This document shows positions 1 through 12,200 of a DNA stretch of 64,000 bases, piece after piece. The notes under the pieces are model-generated. The model saw only the letters and a list, made by a program, of their open reading frames with translations, did no database searches and had not been told where the DNA came from. Within the stretch, counting starts at the first letter, position 1. The number at the start of each line of letters is the position of its first letter. The stretch is from Chamaea fasciata. Lineage: Eukaryota; Chordata; Aves; Passeriformes; Sylviidae. Location: contig JARCOQ010000006.1 in the NCBI GenBank assembly GCA_029207755.1, positions 26,308,022-26,372,021 of the forward strand. Reading direction: 5' to 3'. Position numbers and translations under genes: made by a program.

Positions 1-2546
1 AGAGCTCTGTTAATTAGGCATAGTTATCATTTGCATCTGCAGCCTATAAGACAGAAAACATGCCCACACAACGTGTGATGGACAGACACAGACTGTCTGG
101 AGCACAAACCAAATATAAACTCTCCTGGGGCAGTCTCTGTAGATGTTACAGAAGCATGCTGGTGTGAAAGCCCTCTCTACCTGCTATGTTTTTGATGCTA
201 TTGTTGTCTGTAGTAGCAAGATAAAAGCCTGTTGAGAATTACCACACTATTTTCTTTCCTTTACTTTGTTGTGTGGACATTTCCAAAGGCACAGAGGCCT
301 TTGAGGCTATAGCAGCCTGTAAAAGAGAACCATTTTCTAAGCCTGCCATTTTAATGCAGGTAATCTACTGCATTCTTTCAAAGCAGTAAAGAAAATAGCA
401 ATGGGACTGAAATTGTCTGTCATTTTCCTCCTAGCTTTTTGTAACAGGAGTTATGTTATTTTACCTCTCTTTTTTATATGACTGTAATTTCTGAGGCTCT
501 GGGATCATATTCCTCTGAAAAGTCTTTCTTTACTTGCTTTAAAACATCAATATTACATTAAAGTTGGTAGAGAAGCTACCAAACAACTTAATGCTGTTAC
601 AAGTATTTCTTATCTTTACCAGTGTTTGTCCCTCTCCCCATTCCAGCAAGCCAGTAAGGTAGTGAGTCTGGGCAGTCTGATCTCATTCTCTACACTTCCT
701 ACTTGCTCATTTTAAAATCTGTGAGCCAGAAATTTGTCTTACAAGTTCCCCCAGTTCCTAGTTCTCCTTTGCATTCAAGCTAGTCTAGTAGTGATTAACC
801 ACCTCGTAAACACAGTAGGAATTACCACCAAAAATGGGTCTAACCTAAAAGATGGTAATCTCAAAGGGTTTTGTGGCTACTTCATGCCCTGCAAGTTCAA
901 TCTCAACTGCTTCCCGAGTTAACACATTAATTTCTGTGATGTGGTTTTGAGACACTATGGGGTTGTTGAGATTTTTAACCTGTCTTGTTGCTTTTGCTTA
1001 AGCAATAACTTTCTGAAGATATTTTCAAAATGTGGAATGTCAGTGTAACTCAGCAACTATTTTACTGGTTTTTGATTTTCATTGATTTTCACTATTCCAT
1101 GCTATTCTTTGCCTCCATTCCCAAGACACTAACCTGTAGATCTCAGAGGACAAAAAGCTAATTCTAAAAGATAAGCTACCTTATTGTTGCCTGCCCTTGC
1201 AAAACTTACTTGTAGTTTCACTGTCTTCCTTTCCACTGAACACAGCACTTTAAAGCATTTTTATTTCTGTCCAAATATCTCCTATAAAACTTAACCTTTG
1301 TGCAAGGTTCTAGTATGTTGATCTTTGAAAAGAAGTACAAACACCTTTTATTCTGTGTAATTTTTGTCTTATTTAACTCAATTACTTCTGAGATGGTATT
1401 TCTTAGGTTTCAGGTACAAGGCAGACTTTAAGATACAAGTATCGTGGTCCCTGTGAATTTAATGTCTGTTGACATCCCTGAGTACCCACAAAATGGATTC
1501 AAGAGTAAAACCTAATGCTGCCCTTTTAATAAGAAATCTGATAATGAGTAGAAAGCTTCAGCTTCCAAAAATGGGCTGGAGCATTAAACATCTCTAGCAG
1601 ACAGGGCAGCATTAGCAGCAAGCCTGGGGTGCAAGACACATGCAGGCACACTGCACTGGCCCCATATCCTGGCTACAGGCTCCCTGCATATCAAATAAGA
1701 GATAATTGAACTTGACCTTCACTCCCTCTGAACATTTCAGAAGTCTGGATCACAGTCAATCTCTATCCCCTGCTGTTCCCAAAAGCAGAGTTGGGGCAGG
1801 CAGAGAAAAAGAACACCACAAAATCCATGCACTTGCTCATGACCTTAGCAAATTTTACCCATCCCCCCAAAGTGATCACTGTCAGGCTGCCTTGCTGCTG
1901 AGTTCGCAATTTTTGAGCCCCAGTTATCACCACTGCAGATCTTACCTTGTGACTGTAATAGCCACAGGACTGGTCTGTGAAGTCGTGTCTTTGAACTACC
2001 CCTCATTCCACCTAGCACGGGAGGGCTCCAGGGGAGGTCTGGACAGTTGCCACAGTAAATATTGACTCATTATAATAATACAGGTTGGCTTGGGCTGGCG
2101 TTCAAATTGTGCTCTAGTGAGAAATAGAATATTACATCCATCAACAGGACAGCAACCTGTCCAGCTTGAAGTATGAATGAAACATTGGCTCGCCTCTGCT
2201 CATACAGGATATGACCTTCTAGCAACAGTCATTGTTGCTAGAGAAAAGTTGTATTTTTCAAGAGAAGGACTGTTCCTATTAATTATTCTTATGGCTGGAA
2301 TGGATGTTTACAGCTGGCAAATTCCTTTCAGAGTTAATGAATGTCAATGAAGACTTCTGTTTTTCATTAAATAACAACTACAGTTTTTAGTTGTTTGCTT
2401 GTTTTGTTGTTTTGGTTTTTTTCTCTGAATATTTAGTGCTGTAAAGCATTGGCTGAAAATACATAAACTCTTCTGGACCCAATGCCTCATTCCTTCAGCT
2501 GAATGTTGTAATAGTGGATGACACAGAGGGGCACTTTCTTGAGTGT

Positions 2547-2563
2547 TCTCTCTCTCTCTCTCT
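2547..2563. repeat. (TC)n microsatellite
   Basis: About eight and a half uninterrupted TC units. Ordinary dinucleotide microsatellite with no gene nearby. Confidence 0.9.
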
Positions 2564-3291
2564 GGCCCTCTGAAGCTTGTTTCTTCTCTGTGCTATCACT
2601 CTGCTTTGAGAAAAGAGGCGGGGAGTACTCTGTCTCCATAGAAGTATCCAGCCAAGAGACTGAAGGAAACTCCTGAAGGGAGCAAGATATGGCCTTGATT
2701 CATCTCAGGCTGAGGAGAACACTGAGTGTCGGTATTCTGCTTTCTGGACGAGCACTTCAGCCTCTTGTCCGTTATGGGCAGTCATAGGCAGTCTCCATCA
2801 TTCTGCCCTCTGAAGAGAAAAAAGTGACCTGAAGATCTGCACTCAAAGGACTGACCTGTGTCTCTGAGCATCACTATCCCCAAGTGTCTTGGCAAAGCTG
2901 GGTCTGAAAAACTTCACAGCATCAGTGTTCATACAACCAAGATCATCATGTAACCCTTCAGACATAAGGAATGGACTGGCTTTGTATCCTTCCTACTAAC
3001 TCTGAGAGCAAAGTCCCTGTGGAGCTCTGCTGGGCCACAGAAGGTGCTGTGGATGTCCTCAGAAGCTACTTTGGCCATTCCCCAGGACAGGATGACTATC
3101 ACTGACAACAGGGCATGCAAAGCCTCCAGAATTTTAGCCTCATCCTTGATTTAGCTGTTGGTAGGTGGTTCTGCCCACTTGCCAAATTCCCTCCTAGGGA
3201 ATCATGGGACTTCACTCTCAGAAAGCTGCTCCAACTTTCATCCTTAGCCAGCATAACCTGGCCCAACTTGTAGTCCAAAAGCACTTGCACT

Positions 3292-3293
<2 letters not shown>

Positions 3294-3339
<46 letters not shown>
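3294..3339. repeat. 46-base poly-T tract
   Basis: An uninterrupted run of 46 T. Read on the minus strand it would be a long A tail, so it could mark the 3' end of a minus-strand retrocopy lying at higher coordinates. I see no polyadenylation signal, gene-like frame or clear target-site duplication next to it, so it is listed only as a homopolymer. Length is likely to vary between individuals and may be affected by sequencing error. Confidence 0.9.
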
Positions 3340-3341
<2 letters not shown>

Positions 3342-6300
3342 AAGCCACCGTTTTACTAAGGATGCATCACACTTTCTTAGTGCTTTTCATCCACCCAGCT
3401 TTGTGTACTTGATGGTGATGTGAAAGATTATTGCCTCATTCCAGAGATGGGGGAAATGGAAAACCAGGCAATTCAGCTTGCTTCTGGTATAATTCAGAAC
3501 TGGAAGAAATACAGCATTGCAGCTAACACCTAGGTGAATGTTTCAATATTTCTGGTCAGTTGGAGAGGGCTAAGTGCATATTTTCTAGTTAGGTAAAGAG
3601 CACAGCATGTTTTAGAAATGCACAGTCTGTGGCCATAATTAATACACCCCATAATATCTATCAACAGACTTAGAGGGTGGGAAGGAAGAGGAAAGGAGAG
3701 GGAGAACCATCCAGGTTTTCTTGAAAACAATGAAGTGCTGTCTTGCAAGTAGGAAATCACCTACATGTACCTTTTCTTCCCTAATATTGTTTTTGTGTAC
3801 AGCATGTTTCCTCTTGTTAAAGCTGATGGAATACTGGGGATTTCAAGAAGCAAGTATGTAGAAAGGAACTAGCAGGGGGCCCAAGAAACCTCCAGGTGCA
3901 ATGGCGCTGATTCAAGAACTTACATGTTTCTTGTATCAGTGGTCTTGTTTGGGGTCTCTTAGAGACCCACACTAATCTTACTCTGGCTCTCAAAAAAAAG
4001 TATCCACCACAAAATCATAGCCCACTAGTACTTGTTACAGCACGTATTGCTTCCATTCGTCTCCTTGAGAGATACTGGATTTCTTTACCCACAGTTTTTC
4101 TTCTCTGTGGGCTGAGGTATGTCTGAGCTTGGAGGAGCTTGCCTTAGCTGTGACTATGCTGTGTGCCATCTGGGTCTGCTCTTTCTTCATAAAGGGCTGC
4201 AAGGCAGGACATGTCAGCTGAATTTGGCAGGCGAACAAAAGCCATTTGGATACTATAAGAAAAACAATTGCTCCATGATTTGGAAGCTCTTGCTGGATCG
4301 CACGGTGAATCAGAGTGTGTCCCTTGCTGTTTCACAACAGCTCTGCTCCTAAGAGCACAGATTGCCAGCAAGGCCAAAAACAAGCCTTGTGGTGTATGGA
4401 TTTTCATCTTGTAATAACAGCTTCGTTTTGTAGACATGAAATACATGTCCTCCAGTAATATGTGATGAAATGTAAATTGTACATATTCTGTATCCAGCCT
4501 CATTGCCCGTGCTGGCAGCCTTTCCTGAACAGCCCTGCACGATGTCATGATTAAGTTTCCTCATACACCCCCTGACAAAGCCATTCTTGAAGCCACAGGT
4601 TTCACCTACAATCCACCGGCAGTATCTTACATGATCTTTATGGCAATTAGCCAGGGTAAAATACGTGAGCAGATGTTGAGGGGATAAAAAAACAGAAAAA
4701 AACCCAACCCTTGTGAGAGTGAACAGACTAACTTGCTGTGAGAGACAGGGCTTCCTGACCTTGGACCCAGGCCATTCATCTCATTTACAGCACCACTGCA
4801 GTGTGTCAGTGCCCATGCCACTGGTAAGAAGACCGTGAGCAGATGTGAACCTCAAACTGGTCCTGCCTCTGCCTTCCTCTTGGCACCACTGGGATGGCAG
4901 CCATCTGCTGTCTGGGGTATCCTATCACCAATGGTGGAGGATGAGAGAAGCTCTGGTTTCTTGCCCAGCAAGCCCTCAGGTGTGAGGGTGGCCTGGCACC
5001 AAAGCCTGCAGGAACGCCACCAATACAGGGGCCATGCTTTTGGCTCAGGACACCAAAAGACTGCTCAAGGCATAGGGTAGGAGCTAGCAGATGAGCACTA
5101 GGGCTGGGCTCACCATGTGGCTTTGTGTGGGACAAAGGTGGTGGTGAGGAAAGGCAGGGGAGTTTGGTTGGGCTTGGCCCGGTGTTAGGCTGGGTGACAG
5201 GAAGATGGAGCAAGCAGATTGGGATGTGGATCCTGAGATGTGACCAGAGACAGACCCATGATCACTGCTGTCCAAGGTGTTAGCCATCTCTTTACATTTT
5301 GATACCTACTGCTGTCAGTGGTGGTGGCACTCAAGTGAACTTTGGGCACGTCAGGTCTAGGAGGGCACTGACATCCTGGAGAGCCTGAGGCAAGGCCACT
5401 GAGCTCCAGAATCCCATGAGATGTCAGTAAGCTTCTGATCTGGCCGTGGACAGAGACTGGGCTGAACTAAGCAAAAGAGATAGGTTTCTTACTTCTTCTG
5501 CTCATGGCAACAGCTACTTTGTTTTCTGAAGCAAATCAATCCTGTTCGTGTTTCCCTCTGTTGCTTGGATCACAAGAGTCCATAGCTGCTGGCAGAGCCT
5601 GCAGGTGAGGCTGGCAGCAGGCTCATCTCTCAGTCCATAGACGCTGTTGCTCATCATTGTTGTCACTTTTGGTGACTGATGGAATGCCAAGGATGTAACG
5701 ACTGAAATAACTACCTGCAAAAAGTATGTCTGTATGGCTCTGTTTAAGAAACCTATCCTTTATGGACTATAAAATATTATAGTGTGAATGCAATCTTCCC
5801 ACAGCCCCACTTTCCATATCCAGCCTGCCTGCAATGTCTTTCTCTTTCCCCATCACAAGAGCTGGCTGTGACTCACTTCCTTTGCAGAATTTGCTTTCCA
5901 TCCTCTACTTGTTGGATGTTTCTTTTGTCATATTCATAGGACTTTTCCCTTAGAATACCTTGGGCAATTTTTAAAGTGCTAGTGGAGATATAGGCCTGAA
6001 AGACAAACCAAAACTCATATGATTTACCTCTGCATTTTATTTAAAATTATAAGAGATGACAAATAAAATGTCTTCACTTAGTACTTCTTTGCTAACTAAA
6101 AGACAGCCTATCCTAATGTGAGGAAAAATTGTAATCTAAAATGGCGTAGATGAGATGTAGTACAGCTTGCAGAGAGTCTTGAAAAAAAGTTTCTTTCTGT
6201 AAATGCAATATCTTATTATAACTTTGAACAAAGTTTTCCACTTCTACAAAAAATTTAGTAGTCAAAGAAAATGGGACATCCATAATAAATATAGATATTG

Positions 6301-8760
6301 GTTTAGAAAATGCTGTATGAGCAGAGTTTGAGAAAAATATGCTTTATTGTAACAGTTGTTCTGTTTTTTCCCCCAGAGTATTTTTACTGGGCATTGACTC
6401 TTTTTCAGAAGTTTTTGTTTCAGAATTAACATTACAATCCCTCCCAGATCAGTAATAATGTAGTTGTACTTCTTACTGAGAGGACTGAAGAATGAACTGC
6501 AACCTCAGTTTTTTCATAGTTGATTCATAGACCAAAAGAGAATGAATCTTTTATGTACCACTGCCTCCTGGTATTTTGAAAGAATACATATTTTGAAACA
6601 GCTGAGATTGCAGTCACTGTTCAAATACAAGTGAAAAACATTCTAGTTACGTGTTAATGTTTAATTCATTGCTGTATGTAATATTAATGCAAAATACTTC
6701 CACTTCTCAGTTAGAAATCCTATTATCAGTTTGTGAGGTTTCAGCTATTTCAGATGTCAAGATGTTGGAGAATGTGGGATTTTAAGCAGTGAGTCAGCTG
6801 TTATCTACAGCTAAGTAGATGGCTGGAATAATACCTATTTGACTGGTTTTCTTAATAATTTGTGTGCAAAACCTATTCCCTTTCACACCCATGAGAATGA
6901 AGGAAGGATGCTGACCATAACTACTGGGGAGAATTACTATTTGTAGTTAGACCTGCAGTTACACTGATCCATTGTCTAGAATGCAGTAAAACTGAATATG
7001 TATCAAATTTCAACATTGCCTAATTTTCCAGTAGTTGATTCTAATTGGAACTGCTCTTAAGCCTGACTTATTGCACCATTCTTTTATATTGCTCTTAGCA
7101 AGCAAATAGCTTGCTTTACAGCTAGTTTGATGCTGATTCTTAGTACTCTTTTCAGCAATTTGAAATAATGTCTTGAGTCACAAGTCAGTCTTGGCCAGAA
7201 TTCCTTTCAATATAAAAGAAAAAATCTGTTTTACAAGCACAACAGTGAAAAAGCATGAATTCTCCCAGACTTTCTAGATACTTTTTTACCCTCAACTTCA
7301 GACTATGGGAATGCATTCTGTAGTCTGTAATTCTATTTCCATACAATGAAAATTAATGTACACTTTTATTAATACCATTGTGGAATTAAACTTCTAGGAA
7401 AACACATACTGCATTAGTAGTACAGTGGAATATAATGAAGCATTTTCTTTACATACCCAAATAAAGGGACAAAGGGTGGTACTTTGCATTTAAATGCCCC
7501 TTCATCTTAAATTTGAAGTGCAGTATTTCAGGTTGACACTTATGGAGACTTTAGCTCCAATCCTCCCTTTGCCAGTTAATATGTGAAGGCAAAGGAGTCC
7601 TGAGGTCAGACAAAGCCCGCTGGTATCTAGGCTGTCCTGAAGCCACTGCTCTGTAATGTATTCCAAGCACAGAAAAATGTCCCTGATGCAAAGAGCACAG
7701 AGTTGTTGTGAGGTCTCATCAGGAGCAATACTGAGATGAGGATAATCCACTGGCTGTCTTGATTTTTTATGTTATATTGCAGAGATTTTATGTTTTGTAA
7801 CAACAAAACTAAACCCAGTCCTACTTCCTGAATGGTGGCTTGTCTGCTGCTGAGAGCCTTGGAGGAGGCCAGTGACTTGCTGGCCTGTGTAAGGCTGCCA
7901 CCAGCCCAAGCCATCTGTCCTGTCTGTACAGGGGGCAATTGCTGTGCTGTATTTGCATCCTTTCTGAGGCCATCCCATAATGGTGACTACATGGAAACCA
8001 GGAATTAGGGAAAACCCACACTAAACCAACAGATGCAGATGGAAATCCCTCTGCCTTCAGCCAGCTGGTTTGTTCTCTGGACCTCATATTCTCAACAAAA
8101 CTTGCTGTCCCAGCATGCACCCAGGAGAGAGACCTTTCTCAGAGGAGCTAGTTTCAGCCCAGGTTTTCTTCCACATCTTCAGCTGTGTCCAACAAGAATT
8201 AGCAGTGATGGGCTTTATTTTGGACAGTGTGAACAAGAAACTTCCTCTCTCAGTTGTAGCTCAATCTGGTTTGAATGACAAATACTTCCTAGGCAGCTGG
8301 ATAAAACTCCCCCCAGGCTATGGTGTGTCAGGGCATGGGGTACCCAGGCACAGCCTATCTGAGGCTCTTACCTCTCCAGCCTCTAGCTAGAGGGTAGACA
8401 ATAAACTGCTCTCTGATAGCATTTTTCTTTCTCATTTGCTGGAGATTTCTGTGATTTATTCAAAAGAAAACATGACCAATGTATTCATATATTGAGACTT
8501 TTTACATCTGTTTGTTTCTGAGAAATCAATGAGACCGAGTTAAAGGTAAGTTGTAGTTCAGCCACAGAAACATGTCTCCGGGCTATTCTGGGCAAACAAG
8601 ACTATTTCTTCTCAGAGTTCTGAATATTTTGGGCAGAAGGCAAAAGTCCTCTGTTGTAGCTTAAGAAACACATGGAAATATTTTCCTTCTATCTGTAACT
8701 GATGCTTTTCTTCCTTCCTATTATTAATATGGCATTATATGTGCAATTGAACGTGCTGCA

Positions 8761-9070
8761 GCAACGGTGTGCCCTTCGACTCGGCCAGCCGTGCAATCGC
8801 CCTGCCGGCTGCTGGGGGGGCCATGCCCTGGTGAGAGGAGGAGAAAAGCTGGCGGCTGGCGGGACCAGGGCCCCATTTCCTGCCTCGCCTGGGGACCCAT
8901 TCCAGCCATTCCACGCCACAGCACTGCAGGTAGCATGGGGTAAATAACTCTGGGCTCTGAGCAAGAACGCAAATACAAAAATGACCATGAAAATTGCCCA
9001 ACCGGTTAAATCTGGTTCCAGCCGGGAACTGAAGTTCTACCTTGAAACACTTAAATCCCATTCGGACGGC
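8761..9070. promoter_or_regulatory. Isolated CpG-rich patch, possible regulatory element
   Basis: By eye this stretch of about 310 bases holds around 15 CpG dinucleotides, while the flanking kilobases hold very few. It lies about 7 kb upstream of the RASL11B start codon. It includes AACCGGTT at 9000-9007, which is the palindromic core bound by grainyhead-like factors. Frames on both strands are open here, but they overlap one another and show no domain, which fits high GC rather than coding. It could be an orphan CpG island, a distal enhancer, the promoter of an unannotated non-coding RNA, or a decayed GC-rich insertion. The regulatory role is inference. Confidence 0.35.
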
Positions 9071-9246
9071 ATAGACTTACATTCCAGATGAGGAATTAAT
9101 GGCTTTCGCACAATATCCTCAGCAGAGATGCCCCAGCATACCAACCTCTGTGTTTTCGGTAGATGGAATTTGTAATTTCTCCAGGAACTGCATTCTTCCA
9201 AGTGTTACTTCTATTTTTGGACTGACTACTTGCTTTATTTAGGGGG

Positions 9247-9269
9247 AAAAAAAAAAAAAAAAAAAAAAA
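9247..9269. repeat. 23-base poly-A tract
   Basis: Uninterrupted A run preceded by five G. No retrocopy body recognised upstream of it. Confidence 0.85.
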
Positions 9270-12200
9270 GAAACCAAAAACCTGTGCTCCCGTCAAACTG
9301 TAGATGCTATATGAGTCATCTATATAATAACACTAAACCATACTTCTCTGTTGTGGTACAGTTCATCATCATCACAAAGGGGTTTATAGCAAACAAACAT
9401 AGATGACAGTCTGCTCTTAAGCTTCCTGTGTTTAATCTTTATGCATATTTAGCCAGCTGAACAGTGTACTGTTAAAAATGGATTGTTATTAAAATGTTGG
9501 GTGTTGCAGTAGCTGCAAAGTCTCATTTTTTTTGCTAATAAAAATGAATGCCATTCCTCTGACAATTTTTGGCTGCTTATCTGTAGTCATCTGCCTGCAT
9601 AGTAATTGTGTGAATGTTAATGACTATTCTGAAACTTTGATTAATAAAATGTTTTTTAAGACTGTTAGGACTGCCTGGTAGACAGCAAAGCCTGCTCATT
9701 TAAATGCTTTAAAACACATCCTCCACTAAGTATCACCAGTGGTTTGAGCCTCGAGCATAACAGAATATAGAAAACTATGATACAGAAACACAGTGAAGCA
9801 GAATATAACCCATTTCCTGTAGTCTGCATGCCTATATAGCGTGTTAGTAGTGTTTCCCAAGTGGGAATCATTTACCTTCCAGTTCTCCCCATTACCTTTT
9901 TATTGTTTATCTAGTTTGGATATTGCCAAAATGTTTTGAATCACCTGGTTCCTTATGGAAAATCTCGATAGTCTCAGGCATTTTAGAAAACCATTACAAA
10001 TTGTTAACAGCAATTGCATTTGTAAAATGCTATGCAGATCCATTTCCTACCTAAAGGCAAGATGAATAGAGTACTAGTTCTTTTAGGCCTTATTTAAGGT
10101 CTGCAAAACCCACTCATAAGGAAAACCCTCTGATGAGCTGCTCCTTGCTCTAAGGAGCTCTGCTCTTCTCTGTGAACCCTCTCATGTGAGCTGGCATCAG
10201 GTTATCATCTCCTCTCACAGGCACCATTTGCTAGGCTAAGGAAGTCTGTCCTTCCTCCTCTTCATGTAAAACTGTCATTTCTGCCCGATTGCCCTCACAG
10301 CCCCTTGCTGCACCACTTATACCTGGAAGACCTGAGCCTGGTACTCCTGGGGAATTCCCACCCATCCCAACACCCTTTCCTGCCAGGAACTTGGCCTAAC
10401 ATGATCTACTGCCGTGCTTGCTGCTTATTCAGGTTGTATTTTTTCTCCTTGGTTTTAGGGAAGTCCTTGGCCTCAGGCTGTGACATTTACAGAAGAAAGC
10501 TCAGAGATGTGGTCTGGCATGTAGGCTGAGATGTGGTTCTCTCAGTCTTCCTGGCCAAATTTTTCCAGCGTCCTGAGGGATTGATGTTCATTCAGGTAGA
10601 GAGAGAAGGACTCCTTCTGTGTTTCAACTGCTCATCTCAGAAACTTCAGGGCTGCAGTCTCTGCTTCAGTGCACTGTGTTTATAGGACTTTTTCACAGAG
10701 TATTTGGGTATATAAAGTATTGAGGTGTTTCAAGATGAGGTAGCAACTGGAAGGAGTTGGAGTGGCAGGTACATACTGAGCTTAGGCAGCCTAGTTCACC
10801 TGGAGTTTGAATTTTTCTCATGCATCTTTGCTATACACCACGATAAGCCTATGAAAGAGTTAGTAATTCCTGTACAACGGGAATACTTCCTGTGTTGCAG
10901 CATGGGCTGATTCATTGAGGATTTAAAAGAAATGCGGAATAACATCCAGATCTTCAAGTGTATTTAGGTTCTCTGTTCCTATGGGAAAATAGACTACCAG
11001 TATGACAGGAGACAGTGTAATGGTAGGATATTATGCAATTAAGGCTCTAATAAAATGCATATGCCTGTGGGAGGATGAGTTAAGGTTGCCCAGGCAATCT
11101 TATTTCTGGCATTATCTATATTTTCTACAATTGACTTTGCAGCCTACACATTCATGCATCATAACTGTCTGTTGTGGTATGCAGCTATGACTTGAATTTA
11201 CATCCTTCTTGCTAAAGAAGTTGTCTTAGAAACGTAAAGTTTACAGTATCTTATGACTTCAGCACAAGGCCAGCTCAAGCCATGTTCAGTGAGGATGTGT
11301 GCCATCCTGGCTGAAACCCTGAGCAGGGCAGGACATGAGCACTCAGGACCACTCACCTGCTGGCCAGTTGCTGCAGAGGCACCAGCTGAAATCTGGGGAG
11401 GTGATAATCAAAAGGCTGCCTTCCCTCTCTGCAATTTCAGGAATGCAATTTCTGGGTGACTTCTCCACAAACTTAAAGGATCTGCAGAGGTTAGACTTGC
11501 AGAATGAATATGAAACAAGCTTTTCATTTACTTAGCAACTGAGAGAAACTGTACCAGCCCCAGAATTCCTCTGCCAGTGTCAACATCATTTTGTAGTTTG
11601 GTCTGGCACAGCAGGACTTGTCACTGACCTTCCCTAATGTAACCCAGGCATTAGCCCCTTGATGAACTGACTGTTGTAACATCAGGTGAGATTGAGAGAG
11701 GTTGCTAATGTGGCTTCAATCCCATAGTTTTTAGAAGGCTTAATATAGATCCTGAGGCATTCATAAAGTGGCAAACAAAAGTTTTGCTATGTTGTCTCAT
11801 ACACATTTTTGAATGAAGTATTAGAGATTGTATTAATTCAAGACATTTTGCCATTGGGCTTTCCCCCGCACTTTTCAGATCAAACCAGCATTCTGTGTGC
11901 AGAACAACTGCTTGTACTGTGGGGGCACAAACCAGAAGAAAAAATTACTGACAGCAGATGGGCAGCCCTGAACGAAAAACAAAACCTTTGAGCTTTTGGA
12001 TTAGAGTTTGGTACCATTACATAAAGAGGAAATGGGAAAAAAATGCAAGCTTAAAAGAAGATAAAATCTGATTAAAATGCAGACTAATATAATTGCAGAA
12101 CATTACTCAGGCTTTCTTGTGGAGAGAGAAAAATGTCTGCTATTGTGCTGCTATAGAAACTGCATAGGGCCTGTGAGTAGGTGAGAGTGCATGGAGCATG

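Noticed and set aside
3294..3600. Processed retrocopy on the minus strand implied by the 46-base T run
   Set aside because: No coding remnant, polyadenylation signal or target-site duplication could be seen next to it.
4144..5213. Two frames of 134 and 135 residues on the minus strand with shorter plus-strand frames opposite
   Set aside because: The region is moderately GC-rich, with open frames on both strands and no recognisable protein. I considered an old retroelement but saw no terminal repeats or conserved motif.
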